From Capsicum annuum (Eukaryota; Streptophyta; Magnoliopsida; Solanales; Solanaceae), in contig NC_061115.1 in assembly GCF_002878395.1 (NCBI RefSeq), positions 90,066,080 through 90,130,079 on the forward strand: DNA of 64,000 nt, read 5' to 3'. Within the stretch, counting starts at the first letter, position 1; each line of letters starts with the position of its first letter. Positions 49,839 to 60,869 of the stretch are shown piece after piece. Under the pieces are notes generated by a model. That model worked only from the letters and a program-made list of their open reading frames with translations, was not told the DNA's origin and searched no databases. Both the position numbers and the translations under genes were made by a program.

Positions 49839-51305
49839 TAATAACTCTCAACTTATATGTCAATTTAAGTGCAAGGCGATCATCGTTAATATATTTACCC
49901 AACTTTTGAGTCGGGGTTGAATCTACGAGGAATAATATGAGTGGCTATCAAATTAGCTTGAAACAATGGATACTTGCTAAAGTCAAACCTAGAGTACAAT
50001 AAGATAAAAATGGGGGTGGATTGGAAAATATCACAACTGATATTTTCTTTTGGGGTATTCAAGTATTAATTCGGGGCTACGAATAACTAGAGTATAATTA
50101 ATTAAGCATGGATCTTGGGGTTATGTCTTACTAAGGAAAGCTAACATGAGGGTGTTAACAATCAACTTCACTTTTAGTAGATTAAACGTGGGTAGGATCG
50201 ATTAGTGGTTTTGGTGCTAGCCTTTCAACCAAGCACCAAACTATCACCTATTGATTCTTTCGAATACCAAATGGGTGTGTTCAGTAATTGGTAACCAAAC
50301 CTCAATTTAGGCATCCCTATTTCTAGGATGATGACTAAGACATATATATTTTGCAATTTATCCTTATTTCTAAGATAACAAAAAAGGGATCCACTACAAT
50401 CTAAGTAATTGTCCACAAATGCATATGTCACCTTCAACCCCTCTTTCAAGGATGGTTGAAGGATCTAGGTTACCCATATCCCTTTGTCAAGGATGACGTA
50501 GGGATTTGGAAATTTGAGGCTTTCGCCAATAAATTCCATGTTATCTTCAAGCATTTGCAAAACCCATCAACATGAACTACTAATTGAATCTAACAATAAC
50601 AACCCACACATACTTTAACCATATTCATACATAACCCTAAGAGGAAAAACTAGCTACTCATACGATAAATAAGTAAGGATATACCCAAAATCTCCATTGA
50701 TTTGATTTATAAGAGGCTAACTGAATGTTACTTCAAACATTAGACTCAAATAAATCTTCAATGGGAGTTTGTTAATTCTCCACTTAGAAGCTACTCCAAT
50801 GTATTCTTCACCCAAAATTAATACAATATTTTCTTTTCCAAGTGTGGAGGCTAAGAACTAGAATAATATTCAATAATTGGGACTTAAAAAAGATAATCCC
50901 CAAAGAGATAGGGTTTTAGTCTATATAAGAATACTTGGGATCATCTGTGTGCATTTACATTCCTTCCCTTAGGCTATATTTTCTGCTAGGCCGTGATCGC
51001 ACTAGCTTCGCTGCGATTACGTCTACCATGACCGCGGGCAATGTTACACGATCATGCTATCTTGACTGACCACGATCAAGGTATAAGGATCACGATCGCG
51101 ATAACTGAGGCCATGTTCCGCTCTAGGTGTTCAGCTAAACTTCTTTTCCCCCTTTTGTTTCTTTTATAGCTCCAATCCATATCTTTCCATCTTATTACCT
51201 TAGTGCCTACAAAATGTGAATATTAATGCATTTAATCACAATTATGTCTCACTTATTAATTTAAAACATGGTAATACAATTGAGTGGTAGATTCACTACT
51301 CATAA
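49839..51305 (-). repeat. Element L 5' LTR
   Basis: 1467 bp; it matches 42945-44440. On the minus strand it begins TTATGAGTAGTGAATC, with the TG start lost. A motif cluster lies at 50990-51115 (cacgatcgcgata near 51091). Confidence 0.85.
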
Positions 51306-51746
51306 GTTATCTTTTAATAATTATAACATATAAACAAATACGTAAATAGCAAATAGATCAAACATGTGGTTCACATAATTGCTGCATAACAATTTTCACA
51401 CATAGCATATGCTTAAATATTTTAATAAAAAGTGGACAATAGTTGATAAATATGAAAGGTATAATAATAATAATTAAACATTATATGCCTTATAAGATTA
51501 TATAAATATACATATAAAGCACCACTCTGTGTTACAGCCTAGACTAATGGATGGCATGGAATTATCTTTACACATAGCGCAAACTTAATATTTTACTAAA
51601 ATATTATTGAATTATAAATATTTATAAAATTTAAATTGAGTACCTTTGAATGCGTACGATGTTATGATAAAATAATTAAAATTAGGCTTCTAAGACTTTG
51701 TCAAAAGACGAAGGACCATTGTAAACATTTTGGGTGTTACAAAAGA

Positions 51747-53250
51747 CTGGAGCTATTATTCTTCTTGTTTTCCCCAAGGCATTAAGTTTGACATAACGAG
51801 TGCAATGATTTAGCTCTTAATCCTGAAGGATGTATTGGTGGGTTTGCCTACTGATAATGACAATATGTACCTTGCAAATTTCATTGAGATCTACAGTTCA
51901 TACAAAAACCCAGGGGTAAATCAGGAGGAACTTAGATTAAGGTTGTTCCCTTTTTTACTTATAGGAGAAGTATATTTATGGTTGGGGGAACTACCAAAAG
52001 GATTTTTCACTATGTGGAATGAGTTGCTTCAAAAATCCTTGAACATGTTCTTTCCTCCATCACGAATATTACAGCTTAAGTATGAGATTTATAATTTCAG
52101 ACAACTGCAGTCAGAATCTATGTTTGAGGCTTGGTTCAGGTGGAAAAAAAAAGCTGAGTATGGTGCCTAACCATCGAATTTCAGGGATGAGATTATTGGA
52201 GATACTTTACAGAGCCCTGACCCTCAGCTCCAGATCCATGGAAGACACTATCTTTGGAGGAGATTTTATGATACTATGTTGGGAGGTAGCTTTGGAAATT
52301 CTTGACTATATTTCTCTCATAACAAAGGGTTGTAAACTTGAGAGGCTGAGAGGGGGTCTGGCATTTATGATATTGGTCCTTCCTTTGAGTATAGAGTAGC
52401 TAATGATTCAGTAGTATAATAACCTATAATGCTGAGGACTAATCTTTTGTTACTGGCATAACACTTTGCAGTAGTAAGTTCTAAGGAAGTCATCACAATA
52501 GGAGCAAAAAGTTCAGCTTCCAAAGCTTATGAGTCTAAATTAGAAGAGGAAGCCAAGTATCTTGATTGCGAGTTGACGAGTTTCCAATCCTAAGAGAAAG
52601 GAAATCGAGGTCAGAACTATTATAGTAATAGATACACAAACCACAGTAGGGACCGAGATAGAGACTTGAGAAAAAAGGATCACTATAGAAAGAAGGAAGA
52701 TAGGTACATTCCACTATGAAATCAAGATATAGAATCTAGAATGGAGTTAATATTGAAAAAGAAAGTCGAGGGTCAAAAAAATCAAGAGGCCACAACCTTA
52801 AAGAGATTAAGGTTAATATTTTAGAGTTGACCCAGAAGGCTGAATCTTATGCCACTATTATCAATCAGGAGTTCTAGTTTGGGAAAATGTCAACAACATT
52901 GAACCAGAGGTAGCTAGGTACCCTTTTGAGTAACACTATGCAAAATTCAAAAAATGACGGTCATATTCTTGCCATTACCATAAGGAGTGATATAACTACT
53001 GTAAATGCTCCTTTACCTATTGCAGAAGCATAATGACATGATAAGGTTGTTGTTGATGAGACACCTATTATAGAGTCAAAAAAGGCAACATGTCTTGATG
53101 ATACAATTGGAGAAGACAAAGGTAAAGGTCGGGTTGTTGAGCCAGAAATAAGACAAATTCCATGACCACTCCCACTTTTTCATTAAAGACTGAAATAGAA
53201 GAAAAAGAAAGGAAATTTTAAGAAGTTCATTGAAATAATAAATGACTCGA
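51747..53250 (+). pseudogene. Element A gag, main part
   Basis: It continues the gag from before S4. An open stretch of 111 codons (51835-52170) includes LRLRLFPFLLIGEVYLWLGEL and FFPPSRILQLKYEIYNFRQL (about 52044-52104), equivalent to element B's gag and element C's. A frameshift follows; the next frame has EILYRALTLSSRSMEDTI (52190-52250), then a region rich in Arg/Asn/Tyr/Asp (HYRKKEDRYI near 52680-52710). Confidence 0.8.
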
Positions 53251-53890
53251 TATTAAATATCCCTCTCCTTGAAGCATTGAGGGAGATGACCGAGTATTCT
53301 AGGTTTATAAAGGAGCTAGTGACCAAGAAGTAAACTGTGGGTTTTGAAGAAGTGAGTGGACTGCGCTATTATATTGCTATTACTTCTAGATCTCTAGCCT
53401 AAAAAAAGATGATTCTGGTATATTAACAGTTCCATTATCAGTTGGGACCTCACAATTTGCTAGACCTCTTTATGATTTAGAAGCCAACATAAATCATATA
53501 CTGCTAGCCATATTTTGACAATTGGGTTTGAGCCCTCCTAAGCCGACTACAATGCAGCTATTGATGGCCGATCACACAGTCAAAAAACCCATCTACATTT
53601 CATATGATATGATGGTAAGAGTAGATCACCTCTTTTTTTTAGCTGACTTTGTGATTCTTGATTGTGAGGTCAAATTTTAGATGCCCATAATTTTAGGAAG
53701 ATCGCTAATGGCTATGGGTATATCAATGGTTAACATGGAAAAGGGAGAGCTGAAGTTTAGAGTCGACAAGGAAAAAGTCACATTCAATATTTGAAAAATA
53801 ATGAAACTGCCAACTGACATGAGAGTAGTATCAGTTATTAATTCCATTGATGACCTAGGAGGGTACTTTTTTAGGCATCTTAATGAATTT
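53250..53890 (+). pseudogene. Element A protease remnant
   Basis: It reads LEALREMTEYSRFIKELVTK (53269-53328), FARPLYDLEANINHI (near 53456-53500), FVILDCEVKF and MPIILGRSLMAMG (near 53680-53718). The protease motif DLGAS is changed to DLEAN, which would abolish activity. Right after the end of protease (about 53890) the sequence passes into the post-pol region, so RT, RNase H and integrase are missing. Confidence 0.75.
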
Positions 53891-53899
53891 TGAGTAGTC

Positions 53900-55592
53900 A
53901 GGGTATCAAGTCATGCTGTGAAGTTAAATCAAGCAATGTATGGTAGTTAACCCATAGGAGTTTGGTGAAGTATAGTAACAAACACAACTACATCATGCCA
54001 TGATGTTAAATCAAGTGCTACTTGGGAGACAACAGAAGGTGCACAGATGCTTAGTGTATCCTAAGTATGTCTCACTTTATTGTATTTTACTTTATATATG
54101 TGAATTAGGGATAGTGCATAGTGTTTTAGTTGGGGGTGGGGTATACCATCACCGTCGCGTGTTTTTGTTACCGTGCTTCTTTTCTTGTTGGCCATAGTAT
54201 GGTTGTAGATCCAATATTTCTAGGTTTAAATTTGTGTCTTATTGTTTTTTTTTTCATATTATGTTGTGTTTTTGTTTAATTAGGAGATTTTTAACCATTT
54301 AGGGCTGTTGACATGGTTTTGATTGATTTTTGAGAAAAATAATACCCCTCCAAAATTTTGTTTTAGAACTGTGTAAAAGTATATACGTGTGAGAATTTAT
54401 GGATCTTGTTACGACATTAGGATTAGGGACATGATAATCAGTGCTAGTAATTGCATGAAATTGATAGCTAGTATCTTGTGATATGAACTTTAAACAATAT
54501 ATGCGTGAGATGCTATTTAGTTTCCAAAATGTCTTTAATCTAGAACTTGCCCGGTTAGTCTTGCCTATGTTGTAGGATAGTTCACTAGGAAAGGATCATA
54601 GGCCGTTTTTAATGTTAGTCCACTTTTAGCCTAAATGACCTTCCATGTGCAAATTATATTCCTTGATCCCATTTTTGAGCCTATAATCCTGATTTTCTTA
54701 TTTTACCTTTCACCTTTCCCATTTGTGTTGCAATAACCTATTTTGGCCCATCCCTTCTTGGATATTATGCAACTCAACTCAGGCAAAGTGCCTAAGTTGA
54801 GGGCAGCTATCATAGGGGTGTGTAATATAAAGTGGGTGTGAAGAAGTGGGAAATAAAAGGAAAAAAAGTAGGTCTGGGTGTGGTAGAAAAATAAAAGAAA
54901 AAGGAAAAAAGAATAATTATGAAAAGAAATAATAAGAAAATCACACCCAATCTGAATGTTCTTTAAAGTAAAATGGGAGAAATAAGGGCAGAAATAAAGT
55001 GAAAAAATTATTAATAAGTGAGACTCCAAAGTAAGTGTAGTGCCACAGAGGCTTAGTCACTTTAAATATCCATATGTAGCATACCAACCCCAGGCCTACA
55101 TTAAAAGCTGAGAAAAGTCCTATTGTGATCCTAACTTGATTGTCTGAAAGCTAAAGTAAAGAAAATAAGGACATGTTTATGGTGTTTGACATACATTTAT
55201 TGGACCTCTCTTTTGAATATGAGTTTCCCTTGATTTTCCTTATATTTATATGCATTATTTTATATGAGTGAGTGGGACTCCTTTGTTATGAGGGCACATG
55301 AGTCATATTGCCAGCTGCTTACTTATTTTGGGTATTGCAACTTGTATATAATGCATGGTTGCCTATTGCTAATGTAATGCCATACCTTGATCCCATTGTG
55401 TCACATTGTTGGGCTTCATGTGTATACGCAATTGGTTTTGAAAGGTTAAACTAGGAGAGGATATTGTTGTTTAAGCTTAAAGTGTTGATTGACTACCCTG
55501 GATAGCTTAGATTCTCCTAGTTAAGCATTGTGTTTTGTTTTATTTTATTGTGTGTTGCCTGCAGAAATACAAACATTCTAAGTTATGGGTAT
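53900..55592 (+). other. Element A post-pol noncoding module
   Basis: It contains the tract ttttagttgggggtggggt (54124-54142), the block gaaaggatcataggccg (near 54590), a second tract cctaagttgagggca (54791-54805) and an A-rich purine stretch (54830-55000). A further worn tract (ctaagttatgggtat) touches the 3' LTR. Small ORFs at 54000-54197 and 54703-55029 are not convincing. Confidence 0.6.
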
Positions 55593-57133
55593 TGATGTGC
55601 TATAGAAATATAGCACTTTCCATGCTTAAAATGATGAAAATATTCAAGTTTCTTAGGTTGTTTTGTTAAATATGATGTATTTTGGGTATGTTTTGCAGGA
55701 AACTAGGTTTTTGATGCTAAGTTCAAGAAAAAAGATGAAAAAAATAGAGTATTTGGCTATTACTTGAGCATTTTTGAGTATTTGTGGCTTTTACCCGGTG
55801 TGTGTAACCAAAGAATGTACCATAAGTTAAAGTCCAAAAGCTTGGTTGCAAGAATCTGAAGACCTCATACTTACCTATGTCCATATGCAGACCACATGTA
55901 GCACTTGTGCTTCGTATGTGAATAAGGTAAGAACTAGAATTGATGATCCTGAGAGTGCAAGAGCCAAAGGAAATTTTTTAGCACTTACCTATGTCTACAT
56001 GCAGACTGCATGTAGTACTTCCGGAACACATATGGGTAAGGTAAGTACCAGAAGTTCAAAATCCAAAGAATGAACATTGTAGGAAAATTTTCTGGCACCT
56101 ACCGGGGTATACATGCGGACTACATGTGGTACTTGTGGACCACATGTGGCCTAAATAACTGGCCACCAACCCTTTTTATCCTTTTTGTATGGGCTTTGAT
56201 TTTTAGGGTTTCCTAGTGTACTATAAATATCCATTAGATGTTTTTAGTAGAAGTTACACATTTTATATACTTACAAACATATTTTGTGACTCTGAGATCT
56301 AATTTTGGTTTTGGAATTATTTTGTATTGATTTTGGTTATTAATCTAGTTGAAGTTTTGGGTTATCAGTTGTGATTATTGTGATGTAATCTAATGCTTTC
56401 AATTATGAATATCGTTGATTACTTCAAAAACATGAGCAGCTAAAAATCGTTAGCTAGGCTTGTGGAAACCCTGGCGGATTGATGAAGTAGAGGAAGTGCT
56501 ATGTTGTTCCAAACTGATACCCATGCATGTATTGTATATCTTCACTTTAATAGATGTCTTAACGGTTGCAAATGGTATTATCCCACCTAGATTATTTATA
56601 ATTACTCTAAAATAAGAGTAGTGACTAGGAAAAGGTAATCACAATAGTAATTTGAAGTTTAACTATCGAGCCACGCTACTAAGTATTATATAAATAAGGT
56701 GGTTAACTGTCATCTAATAACTAGAGACTCAAAAGGCAATAGTTAACTGGGATCTAGGATAAGGGTTAGTAAGGCGACATCCTGATACTCAAGAGTTAAT
56801 TTGTGAGATCTGTCAACAAGTCCAAAAGACGGTGTTACATAACTTATCATATTCTTCATGCAAGGTGTCCATTCAGTTCGATAAAGTATGATAAGCCTAC
56901 AGAGTTGAGAAGCCAGGGGGAACACAATTCTAGTGTTCATCTAGGACTGATTACAACCAAAGTTGATATTAGTTACTTGTTTGATATTGCTCCTCTAAGC
57001 CCTCTATTTAATTTTCTAGTTTTACCCGTTGATTACAGTAGTTGAGAGCCATAATTCCACGTATTACCTTGGGATTTGACCCTAGCCTTTGGTGGTTTAC
57101 TTTATTTGTCAACCACCGCATAATATTTAGGAC
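55593..57133 (+). repeat. Element A 3' LTR, end eroded
   Basis: It starts TGATGTGCTATAG and follows the 5' LTR (36751-38205) to about 57133, where similarity fades before the expected end. The motif cluster (55860-56160) repeats cttacctatgtccatatg and acatgcggactacatgtgg forms. Confidence 0.75.
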
Positions 57134-57134
57134 A

Positions 57135-58775
57135 CTGCCCATGTAAAGTGAATTTCCATGGTAATATGTTCCAAGGCCTCACCACTAAATATGAAATAAA
57201 ACCACCCAAACCAAAAATAAGCCTGCAACCAATATATTCATGATGGCTCCCGCAGGCACCAGTCTCTCAAATGATTTTGCACAAACCCCATTATTCAAAA
57301 ACAAAAAGATAACCCAAGTTCTAAAAGTACCATATGTTATGTTACCAAAACGTGCTCAAGCATCCGTCCAACATGCCTTACTTCTCAAAGCACTAAAGAA
57401 CTGGCTATAGACCGTCCAGTCTAAAAAATGTCTGCTAGGAACCTAAATTCTACATTTTATTGACCAATAATGAAAAGAATTGGCCTCACCAGAAGAACAA
57501 ATCCATCTTCTCATATCAAACTACACTAAACTTCAAAAGGGCCAAAAGTTCATCGTATTTTCACAAATATATCCTCCACGAGGATTAGGGAAACCCTTTT
57601 CCACTTACCCATCTCGTTATCCATGCTATTCACTCTAGATATAAAAGATGAATAGGAGTTTGATATTGCCAAATTTGTATGGAAAAACAAAGATGCCCTG
57701 ACAGCCTAAAATCAAGCCTAAATGGCACAAAAATAAGTCAAAAGGATAAAGTATTCAAGCCAGGTTATATATTATGCTTTTAAGATGGACTCAAGATGTG
57801 CTGCTCTAATTTGTGTTTAATTTTGTTGAGCCTAAATCCTATAACCCCGAATGATGACTTGGAGATAATAAGCATAGAATCCCAAATTGAAGAGCCACCT
57901 GATGAAGACTAGAGGTTTATTATAAAATGCCCTCTCAGTAACAAAAAGTTATTTCCAGATACCTTAATCGATGATGACTTGAGCATTTCAAATCAGTTTG
58001 TCCCAGACCTGTATGTGGTAGAAATTAGAAATTCTATTCCTTAAGAATCTATTGACAATGACCTATTTGAGGAATATTTGGAAGCCATTGATGACTTCTA
58101 TGCCTTTAACGTTGAGAAGGAGCAGTAACACTCATCTCATATTGATCCCACAGATGTATGTTCTGAAATGCATAACAACTTCCAAGTTGAAGAATATATC
58201 AAATAAAAGGCAGCTTCATCATCCAACTCTCAAAATTATGTTAAGGACACTCTGAAATCATCCATCTAATCCCCAGAAGGAGATTATCCACCAATATTCA
58301 TGGACCACTCCAAGGATCCAAAAGTCTCTAAAGTAGTTGATGGGGTGGACGATGATTTGGTCCTAGAAAAAAAGCCAGAACTAGCACCAATGGAAAAGAA
58401 AATTGCTGTAACTGGATTCCATATCATCATTATCAATGACATTACAAGATCTGTACTAAAGAAGATTGTCCAAAATAATCCAACACTTGATCAGGCATGC
58501 AACAAGAACGATCTTGTTATAAAATCCAACTGCCCCTACTTAAGCTGTTAGTGGAATCCCAATGAAAGATGAAATTTAGAAGGTTCAAACAACTCAAGCC
58601 TCCAAACAATAAGATCGAGGCAATCAAGCAAACCAGGTACTTCATACAATGAAGCTCAACAAGCTACAAAATGATGAATGACTACTTTATCTGCAAAAAG
58701 CCTCATCACTTTGTCACAAATTGTCCTAAAGCCAAAAGGTTGGAGGACTCCGTCTACCTCTTTGAATAAATAGCT
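57135..58775 (+). pseudogene. Pararetrovirus P1 coat-protein region
   Basis: Segments of a decayed coat-protein region: an acidic part (near 57850-58130), an open stretch of 83 codons (58300-58551) ending NKNDLVIKSNCPYLSC, and a zinc-knuckle motif at 58683-58724, YFICKKPHHFVTNC, where the first Cys of CX2CX4HX4C is Tyr. The knuckle is a known mark of Caulimoviridae coat proteins and would bind nucleic acid. A related segment occurs in P3 on the minus strand. Protease and RT, which would follow, are absent because an inverted copy begins near 58790. Confidence 0.7.
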
Positions 58776-58790
58776 AATTACAAAGTAAAT
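58776..58790. other. Junction of inverted pararetrovirus copies
   Basis: Coat-protein sequence reading left to right stops here, and intergenic sequence in the opposite orientation begins (compare ggtaaacttagtacaattg at 58795 with the reverse complement near 26340-26380). The breakpoint position is approximate. Confidence 0.6.
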
Positions 58791-59780
58791 AGTTGGTAAA
58801 CTTAGTACAATTGTTCCGTATATGACACACATAAGATTTTTTTGACTCTTTCATGGCCTTTAGCTCACTCAATAGTTTGCCAAACAAAGGTGTATTACTC
58901 CATACCTCTGATTTATGTGTGTATAAAAAAAAGAAAGAAAATCAGAAAGTTATTGTGCAGACCAAACCAATTTTGTTTCATTATCATCGAAAGGAATTAA
59001 AAATCTATGTCACGTGAACAAAGCTAATTTATTGTCATTATCATGGAAAGTGATTTAGAGTTCTATGTTTCAATTGTAATAAGTATACTTTTCAAAGTGT
59101 TTCCCAACCCTACTAGCCCGACCTAAAGGATCAAAGTACCTATCCCTTTAGAAAGAGAGGAGTAAGAGAGAAAACTTAGCCAAAAAAGATTTTAACTACA
59201 AAAGAGAAACTTTACATGAGAGGGTTTCAGGCAGAGAATTTGAATCCAAGTAGAGAGTATCTCTCTAAGTGGAGAATCTAATGATCTCCAATTAAAGGCT
59301 CATGCTTCTTTTTATATGAGAAGAAAGCACTAGATAAGCTTGAATTACAGATAAACTTTAAATAAAATATTCTAAGAGATATGTCTTATCTTCTTAAATA
59401 GAAAACCCCATTATATCTACTTATACTAGATAAGCCCAATATTTGACACACACTTCTATGAGATACTTATAACCTATTTTATTCAAGACAAGCCCTACTA
59501 ACATGTGGTGGGCCTAATAAAACAAAACACACATATGTTGTTTGTATGTGCAAGCGGGTGATTGGATGGTTTGTCAAGCACATGGATCAGAAACTTGTAA
59601 TCTTCTTGCAAGTAGGTGTCTACAATATAGCTGGATAAATAGCTTGGAGTAAAACCTATCTAACAGGGTAACCAAATTGAGAGGGTTTTGCAGTGAAGAA
59701 GGTAATCCAATTGAGAGGATCTCATGGTAAACTTTGGATAGTAATTCCACAATAACGTAATTCTATAGAGCTTGTGGTTA
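58790..59780 (-). promoter_or_regulatory. Pararetrovirus P2 intergenic/promoter copy
   Basis: Reverse complement of P1's 25265-26400. It keeps the TATA-like context (minus-strand catataaaaagaagcat near 59305-59325) and GATAAG motifs (about 59330-59440). Divergence from P1 and P3 is visible throughout. Confidence 0.65.
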
Positions 59781-59789
59781 ATGTTAAAT

Positions 59790-60520
59790 TTTTGCACATG
59801 CATCTAGCATCATCTTTTAGGAAGTATTGGATGGTTTCGGCGATGAACTTGCATATCCTTCTTCCATCCACCAGTCGATTACTTCGGCCTGAGGCATTTT
59901 TGGTCTTCCAAGCTTCTTTTCAGTGATCTGGTGAAGTAACTTTTCCTGTTGGATAAATCTTCATATTTCTATAGGACAGATTTAATCCATATACTTTTAA
60001 TGAAATCAATTAGTTCATATTATTCATCTTCCAAGGAGAGTATTGATACAGGGAATTTGTAGAGAAGTTAAATTTCTGGTTGAGCTTAGACGTCATGGAT
60101 TGTGATTTTACCAAATGATGCAACATGAATACCATTGCATCATAGGAATCTTTAAAGCTTCAAAACTAATAGTGTGGTGTCTTGGACCATATCATGAACC
60201 ATTTCAGAGCTAGTTGGATTCAATCGAAATGCCTGAAGGCATCACACTTGAACTCTATAAGAATATGGTACTAGAATAACCATAGGAGTTTTTGTAGGAA
60301 GTCATTAGCTAGTGCTATGAATACATGGCAGGAAAGGTATACCAGGTGTACTTTGAACGTCTTTAAGATGAATCTTTCATATTTGTTAAACATTTGAATT
60401 TCATAGAAAGTTCTTTTTTTCAAAGGATAGATGGATCGAAGGTATCCAAATGCTATTTGAACAGACTTTATGGGAAGTCCGTCATATCGAAAGATGGAAT
60501 TCCTACTATGTTGATTATGG
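59790..60520 (-). pseudogene. Pararetrovirus P2 3'-terminal coding region (unidentified)
   Basis: It is homologous to 61770-62530. On the minus strand it contains YLRSIYPLKKRTFYEI and YERFILKTFKVHLVYLS, within a 152-codon open stretch (60271-60729). It lies upstream of the intergenic region in the virus sense, where the last ORF would be. I do not recognise the protein. It is joined directly to leader sequence at about 60530. Confidence 0.5.
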
Positions 60521-60524
60521 AATT

Positions 60525-60865
60525 TGCTTAGGTACCAATAGATAGGGGATAATGGGGAAAGGAGTGACACCACATTAACTAGGCGACAACAATATAGCTC
60601 AAAATTTTCAAATATAAAAGGCGATTTCACAACTATGTAGGCAGCACACCATATGAAATCAAAGCTCTCATCGACACCGTAGACCATAGACCCTAACTTT
60701 TCCAACATTTTAGGAGGTTTCACGTCCATATAGGCAGCACACTATATAAAATCAAAGCTTTTATTAACACACAATAGCTTTCTTATGATTGGGGATACAC
60801 ATCCACTAAAGGATAGTTTTCTACTAACAAAGGCTTCTCAACCATTGACTGGATGGCTTGACTTT
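60525..60865 (-). promoter_or_regulatory. Pararetrovirus P2 leader with worn primer site
   Basis: On the minus strand, near 60530, ttggtacctaagc is a decayed form of the tRNA-Met-type site at 26722. The agctttgat phrase is duplicated 93 bp apart (minus-strand starts near 60759 and 60666), the same spacing as in P1. A small ORF starts at 60729 and is homologous to the P1 one at 26522. Confidence 0.55.
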
Positions 60866-60869
60866 GCAA

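Larger units (their letters stand above)
42945..51305 (-). mobile_element. Element L: RT-less large LTR retrotransposon (LARD-like) with own ORFs
   Basis: The element is 8361 bp with identical flanking GTTAT (42940-42944 and 51306-51310). LTRs are 49839-51305 (5') and 42945-44440 (3'). A PBS lies beside the 5' LTR and a PPT beside the 3' LTR. Inside, on the same strand, are an ORF with a zinc-knuckle-like motif and a second, plant-transposon-type ORF. I found no protease, RT, RNase H or integrase motif, so movement would depend on enzymes from related autonomous elements. It sits inside S4. Confidence 0.8.
38727..51741 (-). mobile_element. Solo LTR S4, interrupted by element L
   Basis: It begins TGTCACACCCC and ends TGGGTGTTACA. 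Flanks are AGAGA (38722-38726) and AAAGA (51742-51746), four of five identical. Without L and one copy of L's target it would be about 4.65 kb, very long for an LTR. The TGTAACACCC...GGGGTGTGACA ends suggest a minus-strand chromovirus LTR. No coding was found; the right part (51311-51741) is very AT-rich. Gag of element A continues across it, which supports the boundaries. Confidence 0.7.
36751..57133 (+). mobile_element. Element A: Athila-like LTR retrotransposon with nested insertions
   Basis: Two matching LTRs (36751-38205 and 55593 to about 57133) flank an internal region with PBS, gag, protease remnant and post-pol module. RT, RNase H and integrase are deleted between protease and the 3' part (about 53890-54000). 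Gag is split by solo LTR S4, which contains element L. No clear target duplication was found; the right LTR end is eroded. It lies within pararetrovirus sequence (movement protein to the left, coat-protein region to the right). Confidence 0.8.

Noticed and set aside
54703..55029. 108-codon minus-strand ORF with hydrophobic run
   Set aside because: It lies antisense to the A-rich part of the element A post-pol module; composition explains the Phe/Leu/His content.
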